From Allium sativum (lineage: Eukaryota > Streptophyta > Magnoliopsida > Asparagales > Amaryllidaceae), in assembly GCA_030737875.1 (NCBI GenBank), contig CM060912.1, positions 457,192,310 to 457,256,309 on the forward strand: a DNA stretch of 64,000 nucleotides, read 5' to 3'. The notes beneath the pieces were generated by a model. That model searched no databases. It saw only the letters and a program-made list of their open reading frames with translations, and was not told the DNA's origin. Below, in pieces: positions 11,147 to 22,399 of this stretch. Each line of letters starts with the position of its first letter. Position 1 is the stretch's first letter. The position numbers were made by a program, and so were the translations under genes.

Positions 11147-12078
11147 GCATGTGGTACTGGACTTGGAGCAGTGCTAATGTAGAAGGATAAGGTTGTGGCC
11201 TACGCGAGTCGACAGCTAAAGCCGCATGAGAAGAATTACCCAACTCATGATTTGGAGTGGCGGCGATTGTCTTTGCTCTAAAGATGTGGAGACATTACCT
11301 ATTGGGAATTCGATCGGTTTATTTGTGGATCACAAATCGTTGAAGTATCTTTTCTCCCAAAAGGATTTGAATCTTCGGCAGCAATGATGGTTAGAGTTTC
11401 TGGCATCCTATGATTTTGGTATAGTCTATACTCCTGGAAAATGTAACGCAGTTGCAAATGCGTTAAGTCTTTGGGAGTGATGTTTTAAGAATGGAAGAGC
11501 CTCGAGTGTTTAGCAAGGTTTGATTTTAGGCCAAGGTGTGAACTAGAACCTGAAATGTTGGCAAGCTTATCGATAAGACCTACTCTTATCAAAAGGATTA
11601 GCGAGAGCCAAAAGCGAGATGCAAAGCTTGCCGAGTTTATCCAGAAGCTAGAACCAGAGAATTAAGAGTTCGGGGTCTATCGGGAAGGTTGACTTCTAAA
11701 ACAAGGACTATTAGTTGTTCCTGATATTGATAGATTGAGAGATCAGGTTCTGAGAAAATGTCATCACCATAAGTTGACGGTTCATCCCAGTGGCAATAAG
11801 ATGTATCAAGACATGAAGCAAGTCTACTACTGGGAAGGGATGAAGCGAGATATTGGAAATTTTATTTCCAAGTGCATGAACTGTTAGTTAGTGAAAGCTG
11901 AACAGAAGAAGCCGAGTGGATTGCTTCAGCCATTAGAAGTTCCTACGTGGAAGTAGGAGTAGATATCAATGAATTTTATCAATGGAATACCTAAAACCAG
12001 GGCAGGAAATGAAGGTATTTTGGTCATCGTGGATCGCTGACCAAAAGTGCAAGATTCATTCCTGTCAAGTCGACTAGG
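11147..12078 (+). pseudogene. Element A: RNase H and integrase zinc domain, right fragment
   Basis: The element A frame resumes directly after B with [31 protein letters not shown] (RNase H), and then decays through several frameshifts; the DHKSLKYLF region is still readable near 11320-11350. From 11490 the reading is ARFDFRPRCELEPEMLA, RLRDQVLRKCHHHKLTVHP and KQVYYWEGMKRDIGNFISKCMNC, the integrase zinc domain, with a stop after the second Cys. The sequence then reaches ISMNFINGIPKTRAG, where the first catalytic Asp (MDFIDG in relatives) is Asn. Confidence 0.85.
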
Positions 12079-12429
12079 ATGGCATCAAAGATGGTTGAGC
12101 TTTATGTGAAGTGGATAGTTCGATTCCTTGGCGTCCTAAAAAGTATAGTAAGTGACCAAGATCCATTATTTACGAGTGGATTTTGGAGAAGTTTGCAAGA
12201 AGCTTTGGGAACCGATTTGTCTTACCATCCCCAAACCGACGATCAAACCGGGAGGATCAACCGAGTTTTGGAAGATCTCCTAAGAGCTTATGTGTTGGAT
12301 TTTAGGGGATCATGGGAGGACCATTTGCATCTATTTGAGTTTGCATATAACAATAGCTACCAGTCTAGCATTGGGATGGCACCATATGAGGCGTTGTATG
12401 GAAGACCATGCAATTCTCCAGCTTGTTAG
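12079..12429 (+). pseudogene. Element A integrase catalytic core
   Basis: An open 116-codon stretch reads WIVRFLGVLKSIVSDQDPLFTS (second catalytic Asp kept), SLQEALGTDLSYHPQTDDQT then GRINRVLEDLLRAY, where the family QTER motif has its catalytic Glu changed to Gly. It ends FEFAYNNSYQSSIGMAPYEALYGRPCNSP followed by a stop in place of the usual Trp. Together with the Asp-to-Asn change upstream, two of the three DDE residues are lost, so this integrase is dead whatever the frame state. Confidence 0.9.
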
Positions 12430-13014
12430 TTAGAAGCTGGAGATAAGTTAGTACTTAGGCCAGAGATGATAAGAGAGATCTCAAATTGTATCAAGATCGT
12501 TTGACAACGAATGAAGGAAGCCCAAGATCGTCTGAAGAGTTACGCCGATAAGCGTCGTAAGGACTTGGAATCCGACGTTGGCGACATGGTTTTCGGGAAG
12601 ATTTCGCCATTGAAGCATGTGATTTGATTCAGAGGTAAAGTAAAGTTAGCTCCCAGATTCGCTGGACCGTTTCCGATAGTCTAGCGAATTAGAAAGCTTG
12701 CATATAGATTGGAGTTACCCAGAAGATGACGAGTGTGCATAATGTGTTCCATGTGTCGTTTATACGGATGTTTGAGCATGGTTCGAATGTGGTGGTACCT
12801 CCAGAGCAATGCGAAGGCCTTGAAGTGGAAATTGTAGTTACGAGACCTCGTAAGCTACTTCGTGTTGTGGAGGATGACACGAAACAGCTTAGGAGGAAGA
12901 CGGTTAAGCCGGTTAGGGTACAATGGATTGAAGACGGTGACGATTGTGCTTGGGAGACGGAAGAGAACATGAGGGCGACCCATCCAGAACTCTTCGTCGG
13001 TAGGACCCTTTGAT
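12430..13014 (+). pseudogene. Element A integrase C terminus and chromodomain-like tail
   Basis: After several stops (12427 on), 12500-12720 reads as the [26 protein letters not shown] and LAPRFAGPFPI region in changing frames. From 12726 an open frame gives MTSVHNVFHVSFIRM, then the chromodomain-like end with LLRVVEDDTKQLRRKTVKPVRVQW, CAWETEENMRATHPELFVG. The matching end of element D (36178-36372) is very similar, which places A and D in one lineage. Confidence 0.87.
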
Positions 13015-13212
13015 CATATCATCGCTTTATCGTTGTATCTTACTGTTGTTTGATAGAATTCCGCATGCTAGGCTAAGGCTATGGATGCATGGCTTGATGG
13101 TTGCTAGTTTGGATGGTAGAATTGGCTTCTCATGGATGATAGGCATGCAGAATTATTGTGGTTGCTTGTGTTTGCTTGAAATTTCGAGGCGAAATTCTTA
13201 AGTGGGAGAGAA
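13015..13212 (+). other. Element A 3' untranslated region and polypurine tract
   Basis: No gene. GAAATTTCGAGGCGAAATTC at about 13178-13197 is the same pre-tract motif as in elements B and D. AGTGGGAGAGAA (13201-13212) is the polypurine tract, directly before the LTR. Confidence 0.75.
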
Positions 13213-16031
13213 TGTAACAACCTGCATTTTTACGTATCGGAAGATCGTAAAATATTTTTATTTTATTCCCTAAGGGTTGGATCATTCTCATCTTTTGATA
13301 TGTTGCTTATGGGGATGTGAGACATGTCCATAATTTTTACTAATTTTGTTTGTGACCATTTTGCCCCTATTAGTCTTGTGTAGAGCATAAATTTTGACTT
13401 AGGTCTAATCAGAGGGCGAGACCTGTGATATTGGAAAGGAATAGATGATTGTCTTTCCGTAGAGTGGTTACATTAAAGATTTGGCTTAGCGGTTTGGGAG
13501 GAATCACTCTTTTAAGGTTTTTCAGTTGGCTATTCAGGATTTTGAGCACAATGAGCTGAATTGGGAAGGTCCATTAGTGGGCTAGTGGAAACTATAAATA
13601 GGGGGCGAGGGATATGGAGAAAGGGTTACTATTCCCATTTTCTTATTTGGTGCCTTGTGTTCCTCCTTCCTCTAAACACCTTTCCACCATTAAATCCAAA
13701 TTCAAGGAGGGAATTCATAGATCTACATCTTTGGAGGTTAGATCTATATCAATTGAGGCAAGGACTCATCTGTTCAAGGTGTTTGGTTCGAGGTGCTTAC
13801 TGTCCGGATTCTTATTTCATCAATTTTTTGCTTATTTTGGAGAATCGGTGAGTGGTTTGCATCTCTCACATGGATTCAATGAATTAACTTAGGATCTACA
13901 TCATGGTAACTCCTATTTCATATGAATTACCTTAGGATCTGATTTAATAAGTTAAAATCGGTAATTCTTATGCTATTTCATATGTTTATGCAAGTTAGAT
14001 ATAGATTTTTATTCATATGTTCATTTATCATGATTTTGGTGAAATTTGCACAATTTTGGTAATAATCATCATATTCATGTTGTTATTGATTTCATAACAT
14101 GCTTATGGATGTGTTGAATAAATTAGACGAGTATATTTCGTCGACTGTATCGATTGGCGAAGTTTTGGTCGAAATTGGACTTAGATTGGGGTTGTTCAGG
14201 CCAGGGATCGCACCAGAGAAATTATAGCATTTGTGAAATGCTGTGGTCGGTCGCGCATACGACAGCATTTGTGAAATGCTGTGGTCGGTCGCGCATATGG
14301 CAGCATTTGTGAAATGCTGTGGTCGGTCGCGCATATGACAGCATTTATGAAATGGTGTGGTCGGTCAAGCATATGACAGGATTTGAGTAATGCTGTGGTC
14401 AGTCACACCAACAACAACATTTGTGAAATGCTGTGGTCGGTCACACATGAGTTTTTGAGTAGCACCTACGACAACATTTGTGAAATGTTGTGGTCGGTCG
14501 TGCATGAGTTTTGGATCGTGCGATACGACAGCATTTGTGAAATGCTGTGGTCGATTGCACCTATGACAGCATTTGCGAAATGCTGTGGTCCGTCGCGCAT
14601 GGATGCAGAATTGAACCAGGGGATATAACAGCATTTCAGAAACGCTGTAAAAGGATGTTTTGACATTTTGGCTAGTTTTTAATAGCGAAAAGGCTGGAGA
14701 GGCTATAAAATACAATATCGACCAAACGAAGCTTGTTTTTGAGTCGATAATGGTTTTTGCTTCGACACGAGTTCAAGTAGGAAGGTTCGAAGTGTTGTAA
14801 TGTGTTCGTTGATTGGTGAAAAGCAGCGAATGAGGTGACAACTCAAAGTTCATGAGTTGGTGGATAATGGTTGCTCGAAAAGGTTGCTTGAGCTATGAAA
14901 AGTCGTCAAGTCAGATGATAGAGATGCGAAGGCCGAGAGGTTATTGTTGTCGTAAGTTCTAGCAGGCTCAAAGCAAAGGTACAATGGGGGTACCCAAAAG
15001 ACCGGTTGTAGGTCGAGTACCTTGGGTATCGTTGAAAGGCCTAGCTGTCAAGTTTGGACATACATGCGTATCGTTGAAAGGCGTATAGAAATTATGCTAG
15101 AACTGGGGTTATCATTAGCCTTTGATATACGACAAGGTTGACCGTCATATAATTAATGATGGTTTCAAAACAGGATTGGCGGTGATAGCCAAAGTCAATC
15201 ATGGATGATTGGTTATTCTGTTTGTACCGTCTCATGTAGGTTGTCCAACGTCGAAGGAGATGTTCCTTGAGTGCTTGTCTGATATTGGTTTAGGCCTCTG
15301 GGGCTTATGCCTGAGGGATGTTGAATTCGATTAGGATGGTTTACACGAGATATATATAATCTGGATGTTATGAGTGCTTACCATGAACGAATGGGTGTTC
15401 TGGTTTCCATGGATGAATGGTTGAATTGTTTATCATAAAGGCTATCACTATCCGATGTGGGGAAGACGGGAATTGAGTTCTTCTTTGGTGTTTGGTATAT
15501 TGGTTTGTTAATCTACCTGTTCTCATATACTTTATTATTGAAGTTAGTTAGCTGTTTAGGTCCTCACTAAGATTGTTATCTGACTCAAGGTTTAATGTCT
15601 CGTCTATTATCTTGGGTTATTCATCTGGTTGTGGATGGGCGGACTAAGTAGCAAGTTATAGGTTATTAGTGAGGACGATGATGTTGTGCAGAGGCGAGCA
15701 GGAGGCTGGCGTGCCAGTTTTACTGCTATCTAGTATCTTTGTTTCCGTTGTTTGAGTGCTCTATGAGGGTTGTAGTGAGGCCTTATGTACAAACTTTGGT
15801 ATCAGTTGGATAACCTTTCAGGATGTTGAGAAAGTTTCAAAAGTTTGCAGTATGATGCTTCATTACTATTACGTGTTGTATATGTTCTATTATATTTTAT
15901 CCTTGCGCTGTGAGTTTTACGATAGGTTCCGATGTTGTTTACCTACTCTGATGATTGTCCATAGCTGTCGGGCACACTTTTCAGTGCATTATTCCTCTTG
16001 TATAGTTCAGGGGTTATGGGCGGTCGTCACA
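13213..16031 (+). repeat. Element A 3' LTR
   Basis: It begins TGTAACAACCTGCATTTTT right after the polypurine tract and ends GCGGTCGTCACA; the ends are inverted copies of each other and match the ends of the element D LTR. A TATA box CTATAAATAGGGG lies at about 13592-13604. A ten-copy palindromic array occupies 14224-14650. The 5' LTR is outside the window, so the right boundary rests on end similarity. No real coding frame is present. Confidence 0.8.
14224..14650 (+). repeat. Ten-copy palindromic minisatellite in the element A LTR
   Basis: Ten copies of AGCATTTGTGAAATGCTGT, usually followed by GGTCGGTCGCGCATATGAC. The basic period is 38 bp, with a few longer spacings of about 57-62 bp where extra sequence (such as GAGTTTTTGAGTAG) is inserted. 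Each copy is an imperfect palindrome with ACAGCATTT and AAATGCTGT arms around a 2-3 nt loop. Divergence rises towards the right end of the array. Short reading frames that cross it on both strands only reflect the period. Confidence 0.92.
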
Positions 16032-16437
16032 TGGACACAACTATAGTTTGGGACGAATCCATTGATAACTCCGACGTGCATGGCATCCGGCAATGACACC
16101 AATTCCCACGGCCATGGTAAGCTCATCATATTTAACACACCCGTATGCTTCTGGTAAACTCTTTCGTGGTTTTTGGCTAGCTAGTGTTTGTGTTATGGAG
16201 CCTTATCAATAGGCTTGAGTGTTAGGAGGTGCAGTTTGTAGGTTGGTAGTTATTTTGGTTAGTGTGTATATTATCTACGTATGTGCTTAATTGCGCTATG
16301 CGCACCGAACTTTATTGCATGCAATCTGCTTGCTTTATCGGCTTTATTTGCGCCATCGGTCAGGCATGTTGACCGATTTATATTTATTATTAGTAATATT
16401 ATCGAATCGAGTGTGTAGAAGTGCTCTACGCAGCCGC
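16032..16437. other. Unassigned sequence between element A and the copia fossil
   Basis: Contains no recognisable element. A short frame from ATG at about 16079 (MASGNDTNSHGHG) runs into GGTAAGC, which resembles a plant splice donor, and may be an exon remnant; nothing else supports a gene. The rest is featureless, moderately AT-rich sequence. Confidence 0.4.
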
Positions 16438-17668
16438 TATGCTAAAAAAATATCTTAACATTGATTACTCTCTCTTGCACGAAGTACAGATCAATCTCTA
16501 TGTGCTTGTGCGTGAGTGAAGTACACGATTAGCAGATAGTGAAACGGTGAAATTATCACACTAGATTATTAGCTTGCCGACTTGAGCGATCCCAATTTCT
16601 TTGAGCGGTGATCAATCCAAACAATCTCTACAGTTGAACTTGCAATACTTTGGTGTTTTGCTTTGAGAGGGTTGGCTACTTTTTTAGCATCATGAAATTT
16701 AATTTTAACTGAGGTAAATGATGTGGCCAGTAATGGATCTTCGATCATCGGGATCTTAGGCCCAGCCAGCATCAAAATAACCTTTAATTTTAATATTTTT
16801 GCTTCCTTTTAAACATACTACTTGATTTAATGTTTCTTTAGGAAATTTTAGGATTCAAAATTTAACTAGTTTTTTGTGCTCTTCACTTTAATTATGCATA
16901 AATTACGGTACTTTACTTACACTAAATGATATATCTGGTCTTATAATAGTAACATACTGTAATGCACCTACCGCACTTCTATACATTTCGGATTTAAAGA
17001 TGCTTCCTTTATGTTTGGATAAATGTAGATTGCTCACTATTGGTGCAAGTAATGATTTGGCTTGACCCATTTTTTATTTGTTTAGAATTTCTGAAATGTA
17101 TTTTCGTTGACATAATATTGTTTCGGACTCTTATTTTCTAATCAATTCTATGCTAAGAAAGTAATAAAAGTCTCACAGACCCTTAATTAAAAAAAGACTT
17201 GTCCAAATGCAAAATTGTTGTTTCCACTAGGAATCATATCATCCACACATAAACCATAATATGTATGTAGTGTCCATCTTTAACTTTTGTATCGAGTGAA
17301 TTGACCGACTTTGTTGAGTGATATCCAAGAAATTTTAATATTGCCTTCAATTTTTCATACCAAACTCTTAGTACTTGCTTTAACTTTGTACAGAGTGAAT
17401 TGACTGACTTTGTTGGCATCCTCGTGGATGTTCCATGTATTCTTCTTCCTATAGTTCATTATTTAGAAATGCATTGTTCACGTCTACTTGCCCTATTTTC
17501 TAGTTATAATAAAGCGTTATACTTTGTATGATTCTGATAGTGGTTGTTTGGAACATAGGAGAAAATGATTCACTGAAATCGGGTCCATATTGCTGAGTAT
17601 TTGCCTTTAGCTATTAGTCTTGCTTTATATTTTGATATAGTACCACCTAGATTTCATTTGACGTTGTA
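16438..17668 (-). pseudogene. Decayed Ty1/copia RT-RNase H fossil
   Basis: Read on the minus strand, from right to left, the order is copia: YNVK.NLGGTISKYKARLIAKG next to 17668; a degraded D.NNAFLN region (about 17480-17500); the RT palm QVLRVWYEKLKAILKFLGYHSTKS and MVYVWMI (17234-17419), where the catalytic YVDD has become YVWM; the RNase H entry GYFDAGWAGP; SIASSTVEIVWI (from SSTEAEY) at 16569-16775; and finally VLHSRT..IEIDLYFV at about 16490-16540. It has many stops and frameshifts, no visible LTRs, gag or integrase. The reading stops exactly where the probable solo LTR starts. Confidence 0.8.
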
Positions 17669-18004
17669 TGTGACTCCCCACCCCGATACCTATATTAACA
17701 AAGTGCATTAACAAGTATTGTCGTCTGCTAATATGGATAATAGGGCTGGTTAGGAGCGACCACCCATGGGTCTTGTACTAAACAAGCATCAAGTACGATG
17801 ATATAGTGCTTATTTTTCCTTACCTTATATGATTAACATACTTAAACCTTACATGTTACAATACTATGGTGGCTAAATGATCAATTCATTACAAAACACA
17901 ACAATAAAGAGTATCAAGGGTCACAAAATAGCAAATATAGTCATATATACATATACATAAAGTAAAATGCAAAGTGTCATACATAAGTGGCAATACAATC
18001 CACC

Positions 18005-18028
18005 ATATATATATATATATATATATAT
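18005..18028. repeat. (AT)n microsatellite
   Basis: Uninterrupted AT dinucleotide run of about 24 bp inside the probable solo LTR. Confidence 0.95.
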
Positions 18029-19273
18029 TTGAAAATTGGTACACTTCTATTAACTTATGAAATAGTAGTACATAAGCAAACGTAATACAAACTTGTAGAA
18101 AAGAAAGTACATGAAAGAAAAGTACAAGTAATCAAAAATAAGGAAACTAGAGACAATATCAGATCGTGCTTCCCAAAGTATTCCATATTCCATCACTAGC
18201 ACTGCATGATCCCTTAACTCCTACCCCCAACAACATGCATCAAGCACATGCTTAAGTGGTCTAACCTATTAAGCATCTTTTCTTCCAATAACTCAATTTT
18301 CAGATAGTTACATCCCATGTTCTTTTTAATTCCTTGAATTTTGCATATGGACAATAATCGAGCAAAAATTCTTTTTGCATTCGTCCCGATTAAGTACCAT
18401 AGTTTTATCATAGCAACACCTTTTTTCAGTATAACATCATATAACGAACTACCAAATGAACAATGAATATCTTTCTCTTTGCAGTAGAAGAATCTCATTG
18501 CCGAAAACCAATTTACATAATAAGCCGTAAACAACCCAAAAAAATCAACCATCTCTTGAAATCTGCTTCACAAGATCATAATTTGGTACACATGAAATTG
18601 AAAACAGATATAGTCCAAGACAGGTATAATGACACGGCTACAGTCCTTATCCATTTAATGCAAATCGTCTCAGATGTGATGAAAACATTATTTATCCCAA
18701 AGCATGTGAAACATTATAGTTAAATTTACCTCTTGCAATTGCATTGGAATATAATCGGCAAAATCATTTGCAGTGGAATATAATCGCCATTGATTTGACT
18801 TGGTTGAAGTATAAAACCCCTTTTTAATAATCAGCAATATCATTGGTAGTGAAAAATAACTACCATTGATATCAGATAATAGCCTAAAATAAAATTTTAT
18901 AATTAGATCTTTATGGGCATAAAAAACAAACAATCCCCCAAATCTTGAGTTGAGAACAAAGAAAAAACTAACCCTGAGTAAATTAAAATCGATAATAAAA
19001 TAAGTTCCTCTAGAAGATCGGTGTAATGAGTTTAGTATCTTCAGCATAAAATATTACACTAAGGACGATTTTGTAGATCACCCACTGTTAATGGCTTGAT
19101 CATCTGGAATCCTGAATTCTCATATTTCAATCTACGAGTGGGTTAACAAATTGAAAAACGAAGAGAAGTCGAAGCTTCCATTTTCCAATCTCGATCTTAA
19201 GCAAATGACTTATGAGGGGATAAAATTGGATTTTTTCTAAGATGTAGAGACGAAGTTCTACTTCATTGCCAGT

Positions 19274-19279
<6 letters not shown>

Positions 19280-19306
<27 letters not shown>
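19280..19306. repeat. (TA)n microsatellite
   Basis: Uninterrupted TA dinucleotide run of about 26 bp inside the probable solo LTR. Confidence 0.95.
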
Positions 19307-20340
19307 ACACATCCCATAAAAGAATATATACAAATATCAGAGTGCGCTACTAAATAACTTGATGACTAGTACATAAATACACCTGTGCGCTAAAAGATGA
19401 TAATTAGTCCAAATGCAAAAGTTGGATGAACAGATATTTACATGGATGTTAAGCTGAAATGACTAGGTATGACTTGAGTATTTAAAATACACGGGTCAAC
19501 CTAGTTTAAACTGTATAAGTATATCATAATAAACTGTATAAGTATATCATAATAGAGGAATATAGCATCATAAGAGATAATTCTTCTCGAGTAAAGAATC
19601 TGTAGGTCCAACTAGATACAACATAAGGTTCCTAAGATAGGATACAACTAAGCATCATATAATGGTCTCATGAATGGTGTCATTAACAATATGATCAACA
19701 AAACATCAATGTATATAACATTTATGAGTTTACCGAAAAAATATAAGGAAATCACTATATATATATATATGCATATATAAGTATCATAGTATCTCTAAGG
19801 CTATATAGATGAATCAACTTCAATAAGAATGATAGCATCAATAGTGGATCCAAAAGAACAAATAGATATAGAATCAACAATAGCAACAAATTGTGGATCC
19901 AAAACAATAAATTACAAAAGTGTGTCTGAACAACAAATAGCATGTGCATCTAACATATAGCTCCCCTTGAGCTTTGCCAAGTACTACATATATTGCCCTT
20001 ATGAAGAAAAAAACATGGGATATTGTGCAACCAATAAGTCATATAAATGTCATAGAATGCAAATGGACGTTATTTCTCCTGAGGACATTTGAAATTCAAA
20101 TGTAAAATTATTAATGAGGTGTGAGGTGGAAAAGATTTCCTAAGAAGGTAAACAAATATCTCAATAATGAGCAAAAGATGACATGTAAGTATAAACACAA
20201 AAAATGACTGTTTATGCGTTTTACACACCGTAAATCTCAGATTTAGAGCAAATGGAAGCAAATTTTGATGAAACGAAAAATGCAAGATAACTTAGAATTC
20301 AAATCAGAACAATAGAAAAAGAAATTTTAAAATTTTCAGA

Positions 20341-20561
20341 CTTTTGATATTTCTACTCAATTTCAAACTTTTGATATTTCTACTCAATTTCAAATTTTGA
20401 CCGATTTTAACAAAAATTAACTCTTTTAGAAAAAAATTACATTTCAATAAATTTGGCAAACATACTTTTGATATTTCTACTCAATTTCAAATTTTGACTG
20501 ATTTTAACAAAAATTAACTTTTTTCGAAAAAATTACATTTCAATAAATTTGGCAAACATAT
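20341..20561. repeat. 97-bp direct tandem repeat, two copies plus a partial
   Basis: The word CTTTTGATATTTCTACTCAA starts at 20341, 20368 and 20465. The last two start a 97-bp unit, seen twice with few differences, that includes GATTTTAACAAAAATTAAC and CATTTCAATAAATTTGGCAA. The first is a 27-bp partial copy. All are very AT-rich. Confidence 0.9.
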
Positions 20562-20871
20562 TACTCAATGTTATTGTTAAACTTAAATTTTAAGGATGTA
20601 TTTAAATTAGAATAATAATATACATCATGTTAATGTACAAGTAAGGCCTGCTGTACCAACCATTTAATCCTTACTATTAAATTGTCCCCACTCATGTGTA
20701 TATGGGAATCTAATTCATTTGTTTCATTATTATTCGAATGCATATTTTCATTTCCAAATAAGTACATTCTTAATTAAATTTATTGTTTAATTCTTATTTT
20801 AAAACTATTTTAAATTCAATAATTTAATTTAACTCAATAACTTAAATGGTTGGAATTTATGGGATGTTACA

Positions 20872-21402
20872 TCCATGATCTGGATTACATAAAATAGCGA
20901 GAATAATCTATGATGGGTAATCATTTGGCAATGATTGATATATAATTTTGTTTTTAAAAAATAGTGTAAATGTGTAATCAACCGCATAACAAAACTATAT
21001 TGACTATTTCATCCTGATCCAATCATTATTGTACTTGTCTGTTTGGTCAAATCAAGTTATAAAAAACATTCTTCTAATCTACTGTTACTACAAATAAAAA
21101 ATGATGAATTTATTCCTGCAGATAAGTAAATGTAACTGGATGAAGGAAAAAGTGCATGTTGACTTTCTATTTTCATCATTTGCTATCTCCATCCTCTTCT
21201 CCACCAAAAAATAACTTCCACATTAGTTCATTCTTCTTCTGTCCATTAATATGGCGATCCTCAAAGTTTATAGAGACACACAAAAGCTACATAATTGATT
21301 GGCAGTAAGTTCCTTCTCCTTCTGTTTGCTATCTCTTTCCAAATTGTGATATCCCTACTGAAACTCTTCTGCATTTCTGTTACCTAACAATATTTATACG
21401 TG
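20872..21402. other. Unassigned sequence left of copia element C
   Basis: No gene identified. Pyrimidine-rich sequence at 21160-21250 resembles a plant 5' leader; it precedes a 15-codon frame starting ATGGCGATCCTC (about 21251) and GGCAGTAAGTT (about 21300), which could be a splice donor. That is not enough to call a gene. If element C is removed, this stretch joins the sequence from 26918. Confidence 0.4.
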
Positions 21403-22091
21403 TTGATAGGATCGATTAGGGGTTACTTCAAGCTACACCCACAATATCACACACAAGACAATCAATCAACACACCATTCAAAAAAAAAAAAGATACGATG
21501 AAAGTAAAATAGCAAGACACAAGATTTTATACGTGGAAAACCTCTTCAATGTAAAGAGTAAAAACCACGAGACCTCTTAAGGAGTCTACCCTCTTCTCTT
21601 ATTGATAAACCAAAAAGGGAAAACAACCCCAAAATGTTTACAAAAGATTCGCTTCTAATCACCGGAATCCAAAAACAATAAGAGATGAAAAAGGTGTAAG
21701 AGAACACCCTATGTGTGCACTTCAGGCTAGCGGTGAATCGAGCAAGAATAAAGCTCAATCTTGAAGACCAAAACACCTTGAAGAAGATAATAAATGACCA
21801 AAAACTGCTACTGCCTTATGTGACCAGATCTGGTTATATTAACCCTCTTTTCTTTTAATGTGCATACCAAAAATGTGAGTAATCTCCCAAAATGTCTTTC
21901 CTGAAAAGAAAAGATATTGTTGCACAAAAGACATGCTTGCACAACAAATCTGGGAAAAAGACAAAACCAATAAATCTCTCCAACAAATTAAGCATGGCCT
22001 GCATAAAAAGATATGCCAAATATGCCTGCATAAAATTATGCCAAATATGCCTGCATAAAATTATGCCAAATATGGGCCGGAATACCCAACA
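21403..22091 (-). repeat. Element C 3' LTR (left copy)
   Basis: Reads TTGATAGGATCG to ACCCAACA on the plus strand, matching 26230-26917. It includes a short internal direct repeat of GCCTGCATAAAATTATGCCAAATAT-type words (about 22000-22075), three imperfect copies of about 23-25 bp, also present in the other LTR. Confidence 0.95.
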
Positions 22092-22103
22092 ATCTCCCCC
22101 TCC
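22092..22103 (-). other. Element C polypurine tract
   Basis: GGAGGGGGAGAT on the minus strand, directly before the 3' LTR start TGTTGGG; the plus-strand DNA primer in this family. Confidence 0.85.
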
Positions 22104-22138
22104 AGCCCAACTTGGGGAAGATGTGCATGTTTCAATCA

Positions 22139-22399
22139 TCATTTGAAACTCAATCCCACAAGCTTGCTACAAACATCAAGCTTGTTTCCTGGAACCACTT
22201 TAGTCAACATATCTGCACCATTCTTGTTTGTATGAATTTTCTTTAACTTAAGCATATTTTCTTCAATCACATTTCTTAACCAATGATACTGAACATAAAT
22301 ATGCTTAGTGCGTGCATGATACATGGAATTCTTGCTCAAATCCATAGCACTCTGACTGTCATAGAATACTATATACTCTTCTTGTTGCAAACCCAACTC
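22139..22399 (-). pseudogene. Element C RNase H C-terminal part
   Basis: Continues in frame from the reverse transcriptase after a TAA at 22400-22402 (relatives have Lys there). It reads GLQQEEYIVFYDSQSAMDLSKN, YHARTKHIYVQYHWLRNVI and GADMLTKVVPGNKLDVCSKLVGL, the usual end of copia RNase H and of the polyprotein, followed by its natural stop. The enzyme removes RNA from the RNA-DNA hybrid during reverse transcription. Confidence 0.92.

Larger units (their letters stand above)
17669..20871 (-). repeat. Probable solo gypsy-type LTR (LTR I)
   Basis: On the minus strand this block begins TGTAACATCCCATAAATTCC, almost the same as the start of the element B 3' LTR, and ends GGGGTGGGGAGTCACA, like other LTR ends here. 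Its length of about 3.2 kb fits the LTRs of B and E. No polyprotein lies inside or beside it, so it would be a solo LTR. Against this, I find no matching target duplication (TTGTA on the left, TCCAT on the right). It contains TA microsatellites and a 97-bp tandem repeat. Short frames inside have no recognisable content. Confidence 0.45.

Noticed and set aside
13561..13892. Two overlapping frames just after a TATA box
   Set aside because: They lie in the leader of the element A LTR and have no recognisable product; no counterpart in the D LTR.
14224..14650. Regular repeats with spacers that look CRISPR-like
   Set aside because: The spacers are themselves repeated (GGTCGGTCGCGCAT), the repeats lie in a plant retrotransposon LTR, and there are no cas genes.
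14365..14715. Repetitive reading frames on both strands across the palindromic array (RPQHFTNA-type peptide repeats)
   Set aside because: The peptide repeats only reflect the DNA period; frames appear on both strands and have no start context.
15756..16046. 96-codon frame across the end of the A LTR
   Set aside because: It crosses the LTR boundary and has a Tyr/Cys-rich random composition.
18214..19047. Frames of 112 and 119 codons on the minus strand
   Set aside because: Leu/Phe/Ile-rich as expected for AT-rich DNA, within the probable solo LTR I, with no domain content.
17669..20871. Treating LTR I as certain
   Set aside because: The ends and length fit, but flanks TTGTA and TCCAT do not match, so it is reported only at low confidence.
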